Shown one piece after another: positions 4,042 through 5,644 of a stretch of DNA of 5,644 nucleotides (the first letter of the stretch is position 1; each line of letters starts with the position of its first letter). Source of the DNA: Bacteroidales bacterium (GTDB taxonomy: Bacteria > Bacteroidota > Bacteroidia > Bacteroidales > UBA1715); the NCBI GenBank assembly GCA_031262005.1, contig JAISIO010000093.1:1-5644 (forward strand), written 5' to 3'. The notes under the pieces were generated by a model. That model did no database searches, was not told where the DNA came from, and saw nothing but the letters and a program-made list of their open reading frames with translations. Position numbers and translations under genes: made by a program.

Positions 4042-5595
4042 ATGAAACATAAAATAGACGAACTTTACGAATTACGAGAGAAAGCAAAACTCGGTGGCGG
4101 ACAAAAACGCATTGATTCGCAACACGCTAAAAACAAGTTTACTGCTCGTGAGCGCATTGATATGTTGCTCGACGAGGACAGTTTTGAAGAATTAGATATG
4201 TTTGTAACACATCGCTGTACCGATTTCGGTTTGGAAAAAGAGCGATATTTAGGCGATGGCGTTGTTACCGGTAAAGGCACAATCGACGGTAGATTGGTAT
4301 ACATTTATGCGCAAGATTTTACCGTTTTCGGCGGTTCGCTTTCCGAAACAATGGCTGAAAAAATATGCAAAGTGCAAGACCTTGCCATGAAAATGGGTGC
4401 TCCTATCATTGGTATCAACGATTCGGGCGGAGCTCGCATACAAGAAGGCGTACAAAGTTTGGCAGGCTATGCCGATATTTTCCAACGAAATATTTTGGCA
4501 TCGGGTGTTGTTCCGCAAATCTCAGCAATTTTCGGTCCTTGTGCCGGCGGCGCAGTTTACTCTCCTGCATTAACGGATTTTACTCTCATGGTTGAGGGTT
4601 TGAGCTATATGTTCGTAACAGGTCCAAAAGTAGTAAAAACCGTTACACACGAAGAAGTGAGTACCGAAGAACTTGGCGGCGCAATGATACACGCAACCAA
4701 ATCGGGCGTTACGCACTTTGTGGCAAAATCAGAACAAGACGGCGTGTTATTAATTCGTAAATTAATTAGTTATATTCCACAAAACAATTTGGAAGACACA
4801 CCTATGCAAGTAGCCACCGATAGTGCTACTCGTATTGATGAAAAACTGAACGATATTATTCCCGACAACCCTAATAAACCATACGATATGAAAGAAATTA
4901 TTCTTTCGTTGGTGGATAACTCGGAATTTTTGGAAGTGCAAGCACTCTACGCTCCGAATATTATTTGCGGTTTTGCTCGTTTCGATGGACAATCGGTAGG
5001 AATTGTAGCCAATCAACCTAATTATATTGCAGGAACGCTTGATATTAACGCATCACGCAAAGCGGCTCGTTTTGTGCGTTTTTGCGATGCTTTCAATATT
5101 CCTCTCGTTACTTTGGTTGATGTACCGGGTTTCCTTCCCGGTACCGCACAAGAGTACGGCGGAATTATTCTGCACGGCGCAAAATTGCTTTACGCTTATG
5201 GCGAAGCTACCGTACCGAAAGTTACCGTTATATTACGTAAATCATACGGTGGCGCATACTGCGTGATGAGTTCAAAACACCTACGAGGCGATGTAAATTA
5301 CGCATGGCCAAGTGGTGAAATAGCAGTAATGGGCGGACAAGGAGCTGTTGAAATTGTGTACGGAAGCGAACTTGCTAAAATTACCGATGCAGCAGAACGC
5401 GAAAAATTCATTGCCGAAAAATTGGTTGAATACCGCGAAAAATTCTCAAATCCGTATGTAGCAGCACGCTACGGCTATCTTGATGATATTATCGAGCCAA
5501 GCACTACACGCTTCCGTATTATTCGCTCTCTTCGCGAGCTATCGACTAAAAAAGTGCTCAATCCGCCAAAAAAACATTCTAATTTACCACTGTAA
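4042..5595 (+). CDS. mmdA: Methylmalonyl-CoA decarboxylase alpha subunit / propionyl-CoA carboxylase beta-type carboxyltransferase
   Basis: A 517-residue cytoplasmic carboxyltransferase of the biotin-dependent acyl-CoA carboxylase family, full length (family about 510-530). In MmdA-type complexes it moves the carboxyl group of methylmalonyl-CoA onto biotin of a carrier subunit, in the succinate-to-propionate route; in PccB-type enzymes the reaction runs the other way. Two crotonase-like halves are seen. N-half: TARERIDMLLD (34-44), the glycine-rich GGARIQEGVQSLAGY (129-143) and GPCAGGAVYSPALTDF (165-180), which supply the first oxyanion hole. C-half: NQPNYIAGTLD (324-334), LVDVPGFLPGTAQEYGGII (358-376), RKSYGGAYCVMSSKHLRGD (399-417) and YAWPSGEIAVMGGQGAVEI (420-438). 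ATG 4042 gives the family N-terminus KIDELYELREKAKLGGG; no Shine-Dalgarno is seen. A new frame begins 11 bp after the stop, suggesting an operon with other subunits. Position 407 is Cys where typical PccB has Asp, a pocket residue linked to acyl-CoA choice. Decarboxylase versus carboxylase cannot be settled without the downstream genes. Confidence 0.93.
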   Translation: MKHKIDELYELREKAKLGGGQKRIDSQHAKNKFTARERIDMLLDEDSFEELDMFVTHRCTDFGLEKERYLGDGVVTGKGTIDGRLVYIYAQDFTVFGGSLSETMAEKICKVQDLAMKMGAPIIGINDSGGARIQEGVQSLAGYADIFQRNILASGVVPQISAIFGPCAGGAVYSPALTDFTLMVEGLSYMFVTGPKVVKTVTHEEVSTEELGGAMIHATKSGVTHFVAKSEQDGVLLIRKLISYIPQNNLEDTPMQVATDSATRIDEKLNDIIPDNPNKPYDMKEIILSLVDNSEFLEVQALYAPNIICGFARFDGQSVGIVANQPNYIAGTLDINASRKAARFVRFCDAFNIPLVTLVDVPGFLPGTAQEYGGIILHGAKLLYAYGEATVPKVTVILRKSYGGAYCVMSSKHLRGDVNYAWPSGEIAVMGGQGAVEIVYGSELAKITDAAEREKFIAEKLVEYREKFSNPYVAARYGYLDDIIEPSTTRFRIIRSLRELSTKKVLNPPKKHSNLPL

Positions 5596-5606
5596 AAATC
5601 AACAAT

Positions 5607-5644
5607 ATGTTATTACAAAGTAAAAATATTTTTGCTCAAATAGC
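5607..5644 (+). CDS. Start of a downstream gene (partial, unidentified), likely in the mmdA operon
   Basis: An ATG 11 bp after the mmdA stop opens a frame of 12 full codons to the window edge (MLLQSKNIFAQI...). The close spacing and lack of a promoter box or terminator between them suggest co-transcription. In Bacteroidetes the mmdA gene is commonly followed by a small OadG-like membrane subunit, a biotin carrier and the OadB-type sodium-pump subunit, so one of these is expected, but twelve residues do not identify it. The peptide does not look like the start of a biotin carboxylase. Confidence 0.45.
   Translation, partial: MLLQSKNIFAQI

Noticed and set aside
4065..5266. Alternative-frame open frames inside the carboxyltransferase gene on both strands
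   Set aside because: They lie within a well-conserved 517-residue gene and show no recognisable protein features.

Overview
The window looks like an ordinary chromosomal segment from an anaerobic, probably fermentative member of the Bacteroidota (Bacteroidales-like). The evidence is the AT-rich intergenic DNA, start codons without Shine-Dalgarno sequences, and a Bacteroidetes-type -7 box (TAnnTTTG) in front of all four main genes. The proteins also fit: a cytoplasmic FklB-type FKBP, an AspT/YidE-type transporter carrying two RCK_C domains, and a biotin-dependent carboxyltransferase of the methylmalonyl-CoA/propionyl-CoA group. The genus cannot be fixed from the sequence alone.

Layout. Positions 1-886 (minus strand) hold a 10-helix DMT/EamA-family permease that is open to the window edge and lacks only its last few residues. 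Positions 887-1179 are a divergent promoter region: one promoter fires left into the permease and one fires right into the FKBP gene, with short repeat words shared between them in inverted orientation and an ATCTGTG-type repeat in the middle. Positions 1180-1785 encode an FklB-like peptidyl-prolyl isomerase, followed by a strong hairpin built from short repeats. Positions 1958-3646 encode a 562-residue AspT-family transporter whose stop codon lies inside a likely terminator. Positions 3647-4041 carry no gene but a dense patchwork of at least three short-repeat types, a perfect 8-bp inverted repeat, and the promoter and hairpin-bearing leader of the next gene. Positions 4042-5595 encode the carboxyltransferase (MmdA-like), and a further reading frame starts 11 bp after its stop and runs off the window.

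How the genes may relate. MmdA-like carboxyltransferases act at the end of the succinate-to-propionate route, taking the carboxyl group from methylmalonyl-CoA; the closely spaced downstream frame is where other subunits of such a complex usually sit. Some AspT-family members exchange aspartate/alanine or export succinate, so a link between the 1958-3646 transporter and this pathway is possible, but the terminator and separate promoter between them argue against one operon. The permease and FKBP genes look like independent units. I found no mobile element, CRISPR array, RNA gene, phage gene or defence system. The unusual material is all intergenic: the shared-word divergent promoters, the repeat patchwork and the leader hairpin.
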